Shown here piece after piece: positions 40,715 through 49,539 of a DNA stretch of 51,825 nt. Positions within the stretch are counted from its first letter, which is position 1. Every line of letters begins with the position of its first letter. Source of the DNA: Polaribacter sp. IC066 (lineage in GTDB: Bacteria > Bacteroidota > Bacteroidia > Flavobacteriales > Flavobacteriaceae); contig NZ_VORR01000031.1 in the NCBI RefSeq assembly GCF_007997085.1, positions 1 through 51,825 on the forward strand. The letters run 5' to 3'. Below the pieces are notes generated by a model that was given only the letters and a program-made list of their open reading frames with translations, had not been told where the DNA came from and searched no databases. The position numbers and the translations under genes are program-made.

Positions 40715-42727
40715 TTAATACCTAAACGATCCCTTTTCACCAGTATAGTGAAAAGGGACTTTTAGTTTTTTAGATCCTATTTCCCATCTTTTTACATAGC
40801 TTTTGTAATTAGAACCGTCTGCAATAATTTGACTTGGATTTAGTGTTTTAATCAATCGTTCTAAATTTATTTTAGGAGAATGCTGTAAAATAACGATTGG
40901 TTTTTCTAAACCATGAACAGGATACACACCCAAGCTATCAATCACCAAAATATTCTTTTTTCTAACCCTAAAAAAAGCTGGAATTTCTGCAACAAAATTT
41001 GGCTTTACATTTTCGCCAACTGCATAGGTTTGAATTATATGTAAATGCTTTGTTTTTATAATATCTAAATTATGATAGATTTTTACAGCGGCTCCATTTC
41101 TGAAGCCAAAAACAGAAGCAATACCTTTATGAAAAACAACAAACTCTTTTTTAGTGTTTTTTTGATAATTTTCAAATAGAAAAACGCCTTGAAAAAGCAA
41201 CACAGCTCCTAAAAAGTAGATTCCTTTTTTAGGAGACATTTTTATCCAAAAACTTACCCCTAAAACAATCAGTACATAAGCTGCCATCATCATTAAAAAG
41301 GACACAGAAATATCTTTGAATAAAAAATATTCTTGTCTAGAAATCCAACTGACAAAACCGTTCATTACCGAAATAACAAACCCATACATTGAAGCTAAAA
41401 ATTGCGGTAAAACTCCTAATAATGCCATAAAAATTATCAGAATTCCGCCAATTAAAATAGTTCCCAAACAAGGAATTATAATTAAATTAGAAAGCATAAA
41501 CAACCCCGGAAACTGATGAAAATAATACAAACTTAAAGGTACAACACCCATCTGCGCAGCGATAGAAACCGTTATTAATTGCCAAATTTTATTTTCAATT
41601 TTATAGGTAGGCGTATATATTTTATACAGTTTTGGTTGTATCCAAACAATACCAAAAACAGCCAAATAACTCATTTGAAAACCAACATCAAATAAAAATA
41701 GAGGCTTTATTAATAAAAGCAAAAACATCGAAGCAATCAAAGAAAATTCTGTTACTTTTTTTCGTTGAAAGGCGTTGCCGATTGCTAAAAAAGTAAACAT
41801 GGTAACTGCCCGAACCACAGAGGCAGACAAGCCGGCAATAAAAGCAAACATCCAAAGAATTAAAATAATTAAAATCGATTTTATAAATTTTCCGTGCTTA
41901 AAACGCTCTACTGGCTTAAATATAAAAGATAAAATGAGTAAGATAATACCAACATGCAAGCCTGAAACGGCTAAAATATGAATGGCGCCTGCTTTAGAAT
42001 AATCATTAATTAAGTCTTTAGATATATCTTGTCTCTGCCCTAATAACAATGCATTAATTACGGCCAGTTCATTTGTTTTAAAATGATATTTTAAAAGTGC
42101 TTCTTCAATTTTATCTCTAAATTTAGCTGAAAAACCAACCAAAGAAAAACGATTAAATCCTAAACTTTTATAGTCTCTTTTTTCTAAAAAGACTTGTTGA
42201 TGTATTCCTTGCTTTGCTAAATAAAGTTTATAATCGAATTGATGCGGATTTAATGGCGGACTTAATTCTGTAAAAAGTGATTTTGTGTACAAAATTTCAT
42301 CAACCTTAAGATGATTAGAAATACTATCTTTATAAATATTTAATAAGATGCTGCCTCTTGTTTTTACACCATCAACTTGTATAACATCAGCCTGAAATTT
42401 ATCGTTATAAGCACCCGATTTTAAAACCTTTATTACTTTTAAAGTAACACTAGCAGTATCATGTAAATAGACTTTATAATGATTTTTATAGTTTGCATTA
42501 TTGTTTACAAAAACGGCGGAAATCCCTACAAAAAAAAACAATAAAAAAGACAATAAAGTTCTGATGATTTTACTCGGAACCCACCATAACAAGAAGGTTA
42601 TTGATAGCAATAATAGTAATAAATTTAAAAAACCAAACTGCCAAAAACTTGCATAAAACTGCAGCAGAATTCCTACAATTAAAAATACAACTAAATGCAG
42701 TGGCAAATATTCGAGTAACTTTTTCAT
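40715..42727 (-). CDS. comEC: ComEC/Rec2-family DNA-uptake channel
   Basis: Inner-membrane channel for single-stranded DNA uptake in transformation. The 670-residue protein has an N-terminal pair of helices and a DUF4131 soluble domain at about 50-180 (SVTLKVIKVLKSGAYNDKFQADV). The Competence domain follows at about 200-480 with the family core LLLGQRQDISKDLINDYSKA, then GAIHILAVSGLHVGIILLIL and GLSASVVRAVTMF. The C-terminus (about 510-670) is short and shows no HxHxDH metallo-beta-lactamase motif, unlike Bacillus ComEC. This is usual in Bacteroidota as far as I know. It is the last gene of a minus-strand run from surE. Confidence 0.92.
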   Translation of the reverse strand: MKKLLEYLPLHLVVFLIVGILLQFYASFWQFGFLNLLLLLLSITFLLWWVPSKIIRTLLSFLLFFFVGISAVFVNNNANYKNHYKVYLHDTASVTLKVIKVLKSGAYNDKFQADVIQVDGVKTRGSILLNIYKDSISNHLKVDEILYTKSLFTELSPPLNPHQFDYKLYLAKQGIHQQVFLEKRDYKSLGFNRFSLVGFSAKFRDKIEEALLKYHFKTNELAVINALLLGQRQDISKDLINDYSKAGAIHILAVSGLHVGIILLILSFIFKPVERFKHGKFIKSILIILILWMFAFIAGLSASVVRAVTMFTFLAIGNAFQRKKVTEFSLIASMFLLLLIKPLFLFDVGFQMSYLAVFGIVWIQPKLYKIYTPTYKIENKIWQLITVSIAAQMGVVPLSLYYFHQFPGLFMLSNLIIIPCLGTILIGGILIIFMALLGVLPQFLASMYGFVISVMNGFVSWISRQEYFLFKDISVSFLMMMAAYVLIVLGVSFWIKMSPKKGIYFLGAVLLFQGVFLFENYQKNTKKEFVVFHKGIASVFGFRNGAAVKIYHNLDIIKTKHLHIIQTYAVGENVKPNFVAEIPAFFRVRKKNILVIDSLGVYPVHGLEKPIVILQHSPKINLERLIKTLNPSQIIADGSNYKSYVKRWEIGSKKLKVPFHYTGEKGSFRY
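40731..40770 (+). terminator. convergent terminator overlapping the comEC 3' end
   Basis: Arms cccttttcac (40731-40740) and gtgaaaaggg (40748-40757) pair perfectly and a T-rich stretch follows on the plus strand, 28 bp after the thioredoxin-fold gene. The same bases encode the last residues of comEC (FHYTGEKGSF), so the hairpin is embedded in its coding sequence. Confidence 0.65.
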
Positions 42728-42762
42728 AGCCAGCTAAAGATACTCAAATAAAATAAAACTTT

Positions 42763-43230
42763 TTAAAGAATCGAAGTTGCTTTTACAAACGCTTTTTTCC
42801 AGTATTTCTGTGACAGAGAAGAAACAATTACGCCTTTAGAACTCGTGGCATGTATAAACCAAATCTGTCCGTTTTTTACCGCCATAATTAAACCCACATG
42901 ATTAATTTTTCGTTTACTTTTTTGAGTTTTAAAAAATAATAAATCGCCTTTTTTAGCTTTGCGCAAAGAGACTTTTTTTCCTCTTTTTGCCATGTCTCTA
43001 GAAACTCTTGGCAATAGAACATTTTCTTTGCCAAAGGCAACAAAGATTACCCCAGAACAATCCATTCCTCTTTTGGTTGTGCCACCAAATTTATATTTTA
43101 CGCCTTTGTATTTTAATGCGTTTGCAACGATTTTATCTGTTTTAGAAACCTGTTTGTTGCTCCTTTCTTTAGAGGAAGCACAGCCACCTAAAATCAAAGA
43201 AAAAAACAAGATCACCAAACCTTTTTTCAT
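42763..43230 (-). CDS. NlpC/P60 (C40) peptidase lipoprotein
   Basis: Cell-wall hydrolase that cleaves peptidoglycan stem peptides. The 155-residue protein has a lipoprotein signal (LFFSLILGGC) and one NlpC/P60 domain with a complete triad: Cys58 in GMDCSGVIF, His111 in INHVGLIM and His126 in WFIHATSS. This is a minimal single-domain enzyme without SH3 or LysM targeting. It lies between lpxB (5 bp upstream) and comEC (35 bp downstream). The grouping with a DNA-uptake channel may be operon habit and not joint function. Confidence 0.93.
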   Translation of the reverse strand: MKKGLVILFFSLILGGCASSKERSNKQVSKTDKIVANALKYKGVKYKFGGTTKRGMDCSGVIFVAFGKENVLLPRVSRDMAKRGKKVSLRKAKKGDLLFFKTQKSKRKINHVGLIMAVKNGQIWFIHATSSKGVIVSSLSQKYWKKAFVKATSIL

Positions 43231-43235
43231 ACCCT

Positions 43236-44348
43236 TTACTCCGTTACCCCTTTCACAATTAATTTTGCTGTTTTTTGGGAGGCTCCTTTTCCTCCTAACT
43301 TTTTCTCTAACTCAAAATAAGCTAAAAACATTTTTTTTCGATGGGTATCATCCAAAATTTTAGTGAGTTCTTCTTTTAACGTCGATCTGTTAAAATCATT
43401 CTGAATTAACTCGGTAACCACTTCCCGATCCAGAATTAAGTTAACCAAAGAAATAAATTTTAGCGTAATAATTCTTTTTGCTATTTGATACGAGATCGAG
43501 CCTGCTTTATAACAAACAACCTGCGGTATTTTAAACAAAGCAGCTTCTAAAGTTGCCGTGCCAGAAGTTACCAAGGCAGCTGTTGAAACCGACAATAAGT
43601 CATACGTTCTGTTATCAATAAAATTCACTTTTTTATCACCAATAATGCGTTCATAAAAAGAAAAATCTTGACTTGGCGCACCTGCGATTACAAACTTATA
43701 TGCTGAAAAATCATCAACGAGAGACAACATTACAGAAAGCATTTTTATAATTTCTTGTTTTCTACTTCCCGGTAATAATGCAATTATAGGTTGCTTACCT
43801 AACTTAAACTCCTCTCGAAATTTATATTCGCCTACTTGTTTTCTATCAGCAATGGCATCAATTAAAGGATGCCCTACAAAAGTTACTTCGTATTCATATT
43901 TTTCATAAAATTCTTTTTCAAAAGGAAGAATTACAAACATTTTATCAACATCTCTTTTAATCCCTTTTAATCTACCTGGCCTACTGGCCCAAACTTGCGG
44001 AGAAATATAATAATTAGTTGAAAATCCTTTTTGCTTTGCCCATTTTGCAATGCGTAAATTAAAACCAGAGTTATCGATAAAAATAACAACATCTGGCTGA
44101 AATTGTTCGATATCTTTTTTACAAAATTTAATAAACACCAAAACCTTATTCAAGTTTCGTAAAACCTCAAAAAAGCCCATAAAAGCTCTATCTTTATAAT
44201 GACTTACAAGCGTACCGCCTGCTTTCTGCATTAAATCTCCACCCCAAAAACGAATATCTGAGGCTGCATCTTCTTTATAAAGCGCTTTCATTAAATTAGA
44301 ACCATGTAAATCTCCAGAAGCTTCACCTGCAATAATGTAATATTTCAT
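43236..44348 (-). CDS. lpxB: lipid-A-disaccharide synthase
   Basis: Joins UDP-diacylglucosamine and lipid X to form the lipid A disaccharide on the cytoplasmic face of the inner membrane. The 370-residue GT19 protein has IIAGEASGDLHGSNLM (4-19), FFEVLRNLNKVL, IFIDNSGFNLRIAKWA, YYISPQVWASRPGR (about 113-126), LPGSRKQEI and VTSGTATLEAALF (about 260-272). All family motifs are present. The start overlaps the stop of the small membrane-protein gene by one base. Together with lptC at 7272 this shows a complete lipid A and LPS outer membrane. Confidence 0.97.
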   Translation of the reverse strand: MKYYIIAGEASGDLHGSNLMKALYKEDAASDIRFWGGDLMQKAGGTLVSHYKDRAFMGFFEVLRNLNKVLVFIKFCKKDIEQFQPDVVIFIDNSGFNLRIAKWAKQKGFSTNYYISPQVWASRPGRLKGIKRDVDKMFVILPFEKEFYEKYEYEVTFVGHPLIDAIADRKQVGEYKFREEFKLGKQPIIALLPGSRKQEIIKMLSVMLSLVDDFSAYKFVIAGAPSQDFSFYERIIGDKKVNFIDNRTYDLLSVSTAALVTSGTATLEAALFKIPQVVCYKAGSISYQIAKRIITLKFISLVNLILDREVVTELIQNDFNRSTLKEELTKILDDTHRKKMFLAYFELEKKLGGKGASQKTAKLIVKGVTE

Positions 44349-44635
44349 TAAATAAACTTTAAAATTAAGGTTGTTAAAGCAATTGCAATCGTCATTAATA
44401 AGACTCCTTTTGCTCTATTATCTTGTTTTTTTTTGATAAAAATAAAAAATACAAATAAATTAGGAATTGCAGCAATAGATAAAATCTTACCATACAAGTC
44501 TCCGTCTTCTATCATTTGTATGGTTTCCCTAAATCCGAATCTAGAAAAGTACTCTACATATAAAAAACAACCAGCCGCAGTTGCAAATAAGGAAATTAAA
44601 ATGCCTATTAAAATATCTTTTTTTACAGTTCCCAA
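44348..44635 (-). CDS. small membrane protein between surE and lpxB
   Basis: A 95-residue protein with three hydrophobic segments at about 8-28, 48-66 and 76-94, and a basic loop KKKQDNRAK. The only start that keeps the first helix is TTG 44635, which overlaps the surE stop by 13 bp; no ATG occurs before residue 40. It is coupled on both sides with surE and lpxB and is likely real. I know no function. It may be a minor inner-membrane protein conserved in flavobacteria. Confidence 0.7.
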   Translation of the reverse strand: MGTVKKDILIGILISLFATAAGCFLYVEYFSRFGFRETIQMIEDGDLYGKILSIAAIPNLFVFFIFIKKKQDNRAKGVLLMTIAIALTTLILKFI

Positions 44636-45393
44636 GAATTCAATTTTTGAATCATATGATGCGCCGTTAAATCAAACTGAACCGGCACAATAGAAATGTA
44701 ACCATTTTCTAACGCATATACATCTGTATCTTGCCCTTTATCGTTGTTTACAAACTCACCAGAAAGCCAATAATACTCCTTACCAAAAGGACTTTTACGT
44801 TTATCGAAAATCTCTTTCCAAACGCCCATGGCTTGTCTACAAATTTTAGTTCCTTTAATTTCTTCTTTTTTTAGATTAGGAATGTTTACGTTCAAAACAA
44901 TCCCTTCTGGCAAACCATTGGATAAGGTATTTAAAGTAATTTTTTTTATAAAATCTTCAGAGGGCTTAAAATCTGCGTGCCATTTAAAATCTAATAACGA
45001 AAAACCAATTGCAGGAATCCCTTCTATACCTGCCTCAATTGCGGCACTCATAGTTCCGGAATAAATTACATTAATAGATGAATTTGCTCCATGATTAATA
45101 CCAGAAACGCATAAATCTGGTCTTTTATTTAAAATTTCACTAATTGCCATTTTTACACAATCTGCTGGCGTTCCAGAACAGGTATACTCTAATTGAGGTC
45201 CGTCGTCAATAGTTATAGGATTGCATGTTAACACATTATCTACTGTAATTGCGTGCCCCATTCCGCTTTGCGGACTATCGGGAGCTACCACAACGACATC
45301 TCCAATTTTATTCATTATTTTAATAAGCGCTCTGATTCCTGGAGCTGTAATGCCATCGTCATTTGTCACTAAAATTAAAGGTCTTTCTTGCAT
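44623..45393 (-). CDS. surE: 5'/3'-nucleotidase SurE
   Basis: Stationary-phase survival phosphatase acting on nucleoside monophosphates and short polyphosphate. The 256-residue protein carries the metal-binding start LVTNDDGITAPGIRAL (8-23), VVVAPDSPQSGMGHAITV, YTCSGTPADCV and SGINHGANSSINVIYSGTMSAA. The C-terminal PVQFDLTAH stretch is near the end. All metal ligands (Asp-Asp, Ser, Asn) are present. It opens the run surE, small membrane protein, lpxB, NlpC/P60, comEC. A -7 box lies about 97 bp upstream. Confidence 0.96.
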   Translation of the reverse strand: MQERPLILVTNDDGITAPGIRALIKIMNKIGDVVVVAPDSPQSGMGHAITVDNVLTCNPITIDDGPQLEYTCSGTPADCVKMAISEILNKRPDLCVSGINHGANSSINVIYSGTMSAAIEAGIEGIPAIGFSLLDFKWHADFKPSEDFIKKITLNTLSNGLPEGIVLNVNIPNLKKEEIKGTKICRQAMGVWKEIFDKRKSPFGKEYYWLSGEFVNNDKGQDTDVYALENGYISIVPVQFDLTAHHMIQKLNSWEL

Positions 45394-45489
45394 TCGATTT
45401 TTAAATTTAAGTTTACATCCTAAAATTGATTTTTAGCATCAATTTAGCTCAAATATTCAATTTTAAGAATGAATTTTATATCTTTAAAG

Positions 45490-45497
45490 CAAATATA
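45490..45497 (-). promoter_or_regulatory. -7 promoter box of the surE-lpxB-comEC run
   Basis: The minus strand reads TATATTTG, 96 bp before the surE ATG, in the 243-bp gap shared with the divergent protease gene. Confidence 0.45.
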
Positions 45498-45636
45498 ATT
45501 TATTTTATGCGATTTTCTTTTTAACATTTTGTAAAGAATAAAAAAGACTAATTATTCGTAAAATTGTAAGAATTTAATTTATGGCACAATTTTAGCCCAT
45601 TGGTTATTATAAAATACAAATAACAACAGTAAATTT

Positions 45637-47775
45637 ATGAAAACAAACTATAAGTTTAGTATCAGTTTTTTAGCAATTGTTTTATTGTTAACGAGTTTTA
45701 GTTTTAATGCACAAAACCAAAAGGATAACCCAAACATTGATCCTGAAAAAGATAAAGTATTAGTATATGTTTTAAAAAACATTTTAACCAGAGGTCATTA
45801 TGTTGCAAAAGATTTAAATGATGATTTTTCTGAATTAGTTTACACTTCTTTTATTGATGCTTTAGACCCGAGTAAGCGCTATTTTACACAAGAAGATTTA
45901 AAAAAGTTTTCGCAATATAAATATCAAATTGATAATCAATTATTACAAGACGATTTATCTTTTTATCAATTGGTTTATAATCGATTTTTAAGTAAAATTA
46001 GAAATGCAAAATCATATTATGGAGATTTATTAGCGCAACCTTTTCAATTTGATAAGGATGAATCCGTTAATATAGATTACACAAAATTGCCTTTTGCAAA
46101 AAACGATAGCGAGTTGATTGATTATTGGAGAAAACAACTAAAATTACAAACGCTAGGAAGAATACAAGAGCAAACTGATTTGCAAGAAGAAAAACTTAAA
46201 AAAGATAAAAAATATAAAGTTAAATCTTTTACAGCTCTTGAAATAGCAGCTAGAAAAGAGGTGCTAGAGAACATGAATGAATTGTATATGAGAATAGAAA
46301 GACTAGAAAATGATGATTGGTTTTCTACCTTTTTAAATTCTGTGGTAGGTGCTTTTGATCCTCATACCATGTATATGGATCCTACAAAAAAAGAGAATTT
46401 TGACCAAACCATGTCTGGAAAACTAGAGGGAATTGGCGCACGTTTACAAGAAAAAGGAATTTACACGCATGTTTCTGATTTGGTAGCCGGCGGTCCTGCA
46501 TCTAAACAAGGAGAATTAGAAGCTGGTGACATTATTTTAAGAGTGGCACAAGGAGATGAAGAACCTTTAGATATTGTAGGAATGCGCTTAACAGATGCTA
46601 TTAAATTTATCAAAGGAAAAAAAGGTACGGAAGTAAGATTAACCGTAAAGAAAAAAATGGATGGTTCTACAAAAATAATTTCTATTATAAGAGATGTAGT
46701 TCAGCTAGATGAAACTTTTGTAAAATCTAGTATTGTTGAAAAGAATGGCAAAAAATATGCAATCATCGATTTACCTAGTTTTTATATCGATTTTACCGAT
46801 AATAATTATCGAGATTCTGCCAAAGACATGGAGAAAGAAATTGAACGATTAAAAAGTGAGGGTGTTGTTGGTTTAATTGTTGATTTAAGAAATAATGGTG
46901 GCGGCTCTTTAAAAACGGCTATCGAAATATCAGGATTGTTTATCAATCAAGGCCCAATTGTACAAGTAAAATATAGAGGCGAAAATCCGGTTGTTAAAAA
47001 TGATATTGATCCGCAAGTGCAATGGGAAGGATCTGTTGTGGTTTTGGTGAATGAATTTTCTGCTTCTGCATCAGAAATTTTTGCAGCAGCAATGCAAGAT
47101 TATAATAGAGCGGTTATTTTAGGCGGTAATCAAACCTACGGAAAAGGAACTGTGCAAAATATTTTACCAATCAATCAGTTTTATCCGAAGTACGAGCAAG
47201 ATTTAGGATATTTAAAAATGACCATTCAAAAATTTTATAGAGTAAATGGTGGTTCTACACAAAAAGAAGGCGTTTATTCTGATATTGCAATGCCAAGTAG
47301 GTTTAGTTATATGAAGTTTGGTGAACGCGATTTAGAAGGCGCTTTGGCTTGGGATAAAGTACCTCAAGCAAAATATACTCAGACTAATTCGTATGCGAAC
47401 TTTAACGACGTTATTTACAAGAGTAAAGAAAGAATTGCGGCTGATACCAACTTTAAATTGGTAAATGAATATGCAAAATGGTTAAAAAAGAATCAAGAAG
47501 ACACTTCTTACTCTTTAAATTATAAAAAGTTTTTAAAGCAAAGTGATGAAAGAGAAAAAGAAGCAGATAAATTTAAATCTGTGTTCGATTACAAATCAAG
47601 CTTAACGTTTGAATCTCCTAAATACGAGCAATCTTTATTTTCTAGTAATAAAGATTTAGAAGACAAAAGAGTTGCTTGGCATAAAAACCTATCGAAAGAT
47701 ATGTACGTTTCTGAAGCTTTAGCTGTTTTAAGTGAACTAAAGTTAAGAGAAAAATCTAAAATGATTAAAAATTAA
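45637..47775 (+). CDS. prc: carboxy-terminal processing (tail-specific) protease
   Basis: Periplasmic S41 protease that trims or degrades proteins from a C-terminal tail. The 712-residue protein has a signal peptide (FLAIVLLLTSFSFNAQ), a helical Tsp N-terminal domain at about 30-230 (LDPSKRYFTQEDL), and a PDZ domain at about 262-340 (LEGIGARLQEKGIYTHVSDL; GGPASKQGELEAGDII). The S41 core has LRNNGGGSL, catalytic Ser in NEFSASASEIFAAAMQDYNR (about 472-491) and catalytic Lys in TYGKGTVQN, and a C-terminal DUF3340-like region follows. Length and order match Prc. Strong terminator downstream. Confidence 0.95.
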   Translation: MKTNYKFSISFLAIVLLLTSFSFNAQNQKDNPNIDPEKDKVLVYVLKNILTRGHYVAKDLNDDFSELVYTSFIDALDPSKRYFTQEDLKKFSQYKYQIDNQLLQDDLSFYQLVYNRFLSKIRNAKSYYGDLLAQPFQFDKDESVNIDYTKLPFAKNDSELIDYWRKQLKLQTLGRIQEQTDLQEEKLKKDKKYKVKSFTALEIAARKEVLENMNELYMRIERLENDDWFSTFLNSVVGAFDPHTMYMDPTKKENFDQTMSGKLEGIGARLQEKGIYTHVSDLVAGGPASKQGELEAGDIILRVAQGDEEPLDIVGMRLTDAIKFIKGKKGTEVRLTVKKKMDGSTKIISIIRDVVQLDETFVKSSIVEKNGKKYAIIDLPSFYIDFTDNNYRDSAKDMEKEIERLKSEGVVGLIVDLRNNGGGSLKTAIEISGLFINQGPIVQVKYRGENPVVKNDIDPQVQWEGSVVVLVNEFSASASEIFAAAMQDYNRAVILGGNQTYGKGTVQNILPINQFYPKYEQDLGYLKMTIQKFYRVNGGSTQKEGVYSDIAMPSRFSYMKFGERDLEGALAWDKVPQAKYTQTNSYANFNDVIYKSKERIAADTNFKLVNEYAKWLKKNQEDTSYSLNYKKFLKQSDEREKEADKFKSVFDYKSSLTFESPKYEQSLFSSNKDLEDKRVAWHKNLSKDMYVSEALAVLSELKLREKSKMIKN

Positions 47776-47796
47776 AGTTTACTTATAAACATCAAT

Positions 47797-47837
47797 AAAA
47801 GCCTACTATATTTTTTAAATATAGCAGGCTTTTTTTA
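47797..47837 (+). terminator. prc terminator
   Basis: Arms aaaagcctactatatt and aatatagcaggctttt (one wobble) with a following T run, about 20 bp after the stop. Confidence 0.9.
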
Positions 47838-47847
47838 ATTTTACACC

Positions 47848-48297
47848 ATGAGCTACCAAATAACATTCCCTACAAAATGGTCAGATTTTGACCCAAACAG
47901 ACACATGCGCCACACGGCATATAATGAATATGCTGCCGAAGTAAGAGTGCGCTATTTTGCCGAACAAAACTTTTCTATTGTTGAGTTGACCAAACATAAT
48001 CTTGGACCGATTCTTTTTACGGAAGAAACGTCTTTTAGAAAAGAAATTCACTTAGGAGAAAACATTAGCGTAAACATGAAACTATCCGGACTTTCTGCAA
48101 ATAATGAACGTTGGAAAATTACACATGAAGTTTTTAATGAAGCAGGAAAGTTAGCTGCGATTATAAAAGTGTATGGAGCTTGGATAGATTTAACAAAAAG
48201 AAAACTAACAATACCGCCTGTAGAAGCTCAAAACTTATTTTTAAATGCCGAAAAAACAGTCGATTTTGAGAAAATTATTCTAAAATCTAAAAGTTAA
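47848..48297 (+). CDS. 4HBT-fold acyl-CoA thioesterase
   Basis: A 149-residue hot-dog-fold thioesterase. MSYQITFPTKWSDFDPNRHM contains the FDPNxHM active-site region (about 13-20), and TAYNEYAAEVRVRYF forms the long central helix. Substrate is probably an acyl-CoA or acyl-ACP thioester; the family does not allow a more exact call. It starts 11 bp after the prc terminator. The last 4 bp overlap the convergent quinone oxidoreductase gene. Confidence 0.85.
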   Translation: MSYQITFPTKWSDFDPNRHMRHTAYNEYAAEVRVRYFAEQNFSIVELTKHNLGPILFTEETSFRKEIHLGENISVNMKLSGLSANNERWKITHEVFNEAGKLAAIIKVYGAWIDLTKRKLTIPPVEAQNLFLNAEKTVDFEKIILKSKS

Positions 48298-49274
48298 AGT
48301 TCCATATTAATTACAATTTTGCCTTTCGTTTTTCTATTCATCATCGCTTCTAGCGCTTTTGGTGCGTCTTTTAGCGCGTAAATTGTATCGATATGTGGTT
48401 TTAAATCACCTTTTGCAAACCAAGTTAATAATTGCTGTATGTTATCGAAGCTCTTTTTCGGCTCTTTTTGAGCAAATGCGCCCCAAAAAACACCCACAAT
48501 ACTTGCTCCTTTTAACAAGGTTAAATTAATGGGTATTTTAGGAATTTCGCCATTTGCAAAACCAATCACTAAATGCCTACCTTTCCAGCCAATTGCTCTT
48601 AAAGCTAATTCAGAAAAATGACCACCAACAGGGTCGTAAATAACATCGACACCGTTACCATTCGTCAATTCCTTAACTTTATCTTTTAAATTTTCTTCGG
48701 TATAATTGATCACCTCATCGGCACCGAATTGTTTACACAAATCTAGTTTCTCTTTTGTTGATGCAGCAGCGATTACTTTTGCACCCATTAATTTTGATAA
48801 CTCTAAAGCGGTTAAACCAACACCACCAGAAGCGCCTAAAATTAAAATTGTTTCTCCTTTTTGTAAATTGGCTCTGTCTTTTAAAGCATGATAAGAAGTG
48901 CCATACGCCAATAAAAAAGCAGAGGCGTTGACCATAGACATTCCTTTAGGTTTAGGAAAACAGTCTTTCGCTTTTACAATCGCTTTTTCTGCAAAACCTC
49001 CAAAAGGAATAAAGCCTACAACTTCATCACCTACTTTAAAATGTTTTACAGCTTCGCCAACCTTTTCTACGATTCCTGCAACATCACTCCCTGGAGAAAA
49101 AGGAAATGCTGGTTTAAACTGATATTTCCCTTGAACTATTAAGGTGTCCGGAAAATTTACACTGCAAGCTTTTACAGCAATTAAAACGTCTTCTTTTTTA
49201 GGTGCTGGATTTTCTATTTCTTGATATTGTAAAGTATCTGGTGTCCCGAATTTGTTGCAAACAATAGCTTTCAT
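48294..49274 (-). CDS. NADPH:quinone oxidoreductase-like zinc-free MDR protein
   Basis: A 326-residue medium-chain dehydrogenase/reductase. MKAIVCNKFGTPDTLQYQEI is the usual start of the quinone-reductase branch. Catalytic-domain stretches are CSVNFPDTLIVQGKYQ and PFSPGSDVAGIVEKVG, and the NADPH-binding Rossmann motif is LILGASGGVGLTALEL at about 147-162. The zinc-binding cysteine set is absent. An upstream in-frame start at 49421 lies inside tRNA-Leu and gives the false leader MVELVDTLDLGSSA, so the start is ATG 49274. The substrate is unknown. Confidence 0.9.
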   Translation of the reverse strand: MKAIVCNKFGTPDTLQYQEIENPAPKKEDVLIAVKACSVNFPDTLIVQGKYQFKPAFPFSPGSDVAGIVEKVGEAVKHFKVGDEVVGFIPFGGFAEKAIVKAKDCFPKPKGMSMVNASAFLLAYGTSYHALKDRANLQKGETILILGASGGVGLTALELSKLMGAKVIAAASTKEKLDLCKQFGADEVINYTEENLKDKVKELTNGNGVDVIYDPVGGHFSELALRAIGWKGRHLVIGFANGEIPKIPINLTLLKGASIVGVFWGAFAQKEPKKSFDNIQQLLTWFAKGDLKPHIDTIYALKDAPKALEAMMNRKTKGKIVINMEL

Positions 49275-49310
49275 AAACGTAATTTTTAACAAGATAAGCG
49301 AATTTATGAG

Positions 49311-49345
49311 AAAAAAAAAGCTTCTCTGTGATGAGAAGCTTTTTG
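49311..49345 (-). terminator. tRNA-Leu terminator
   Basis: Arms aaaaagcttctc and gagaagcttttt pair perfectly around tgtgat; on the minus strand a run of T follows. It lies between tRNA-Leu and the oxidoreductase start. Confidence 0.9.
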
Positions 49346-49427
49346 TACAGGCGGAGAGACTCGAACTCTCACACCTCGCGGCACTAGATCCTAAGTCTAG
49401 CGTGTCTACCAATTCCACCACGCCTGC
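49346..49427 (-). tRNA. tRNA-Leu (anticodon TAG)
   Basis: An 82-nt class II tRNA on the minus strand. The acceptor stem gcaggcg pairs with cgcctgt. The anticodon stem ctaga/tctag holds loop cttagga with anticodon TAG. A long variable arm follows, then the T-arm with gttcgagtc. The discriminator is A; CCA is not encoded. The terminator at 49311-49345 follows immediately. Confidence 0.97.
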
Positions 49428-49510
49428 TTAATTAACAGATAACTCTGTCTTTTTGGTTTGCAAATATAAACAATCATCAGAAACTACAAAGCAGTTCATT
49501 ATTATTTTTC

Positions 49511-49518
49511 TATTTTTG
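49511..49518 (+). promoter_or_regulatory. -7 promoter box of the M20 dipeptidase
   Basis: TATTTTTG, 21 bp before ATG 49540. Confidence 0.6.
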
Positions 49519-49539
49519 ATGTAAATTAAAAAACAACCC

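Noticed and set aside
49275..49421. N-terminal extension of the quinone oxidoreductase
   Set aside because: It is the translation of tRNA-Leu and its terminator; the family start is at 49274.
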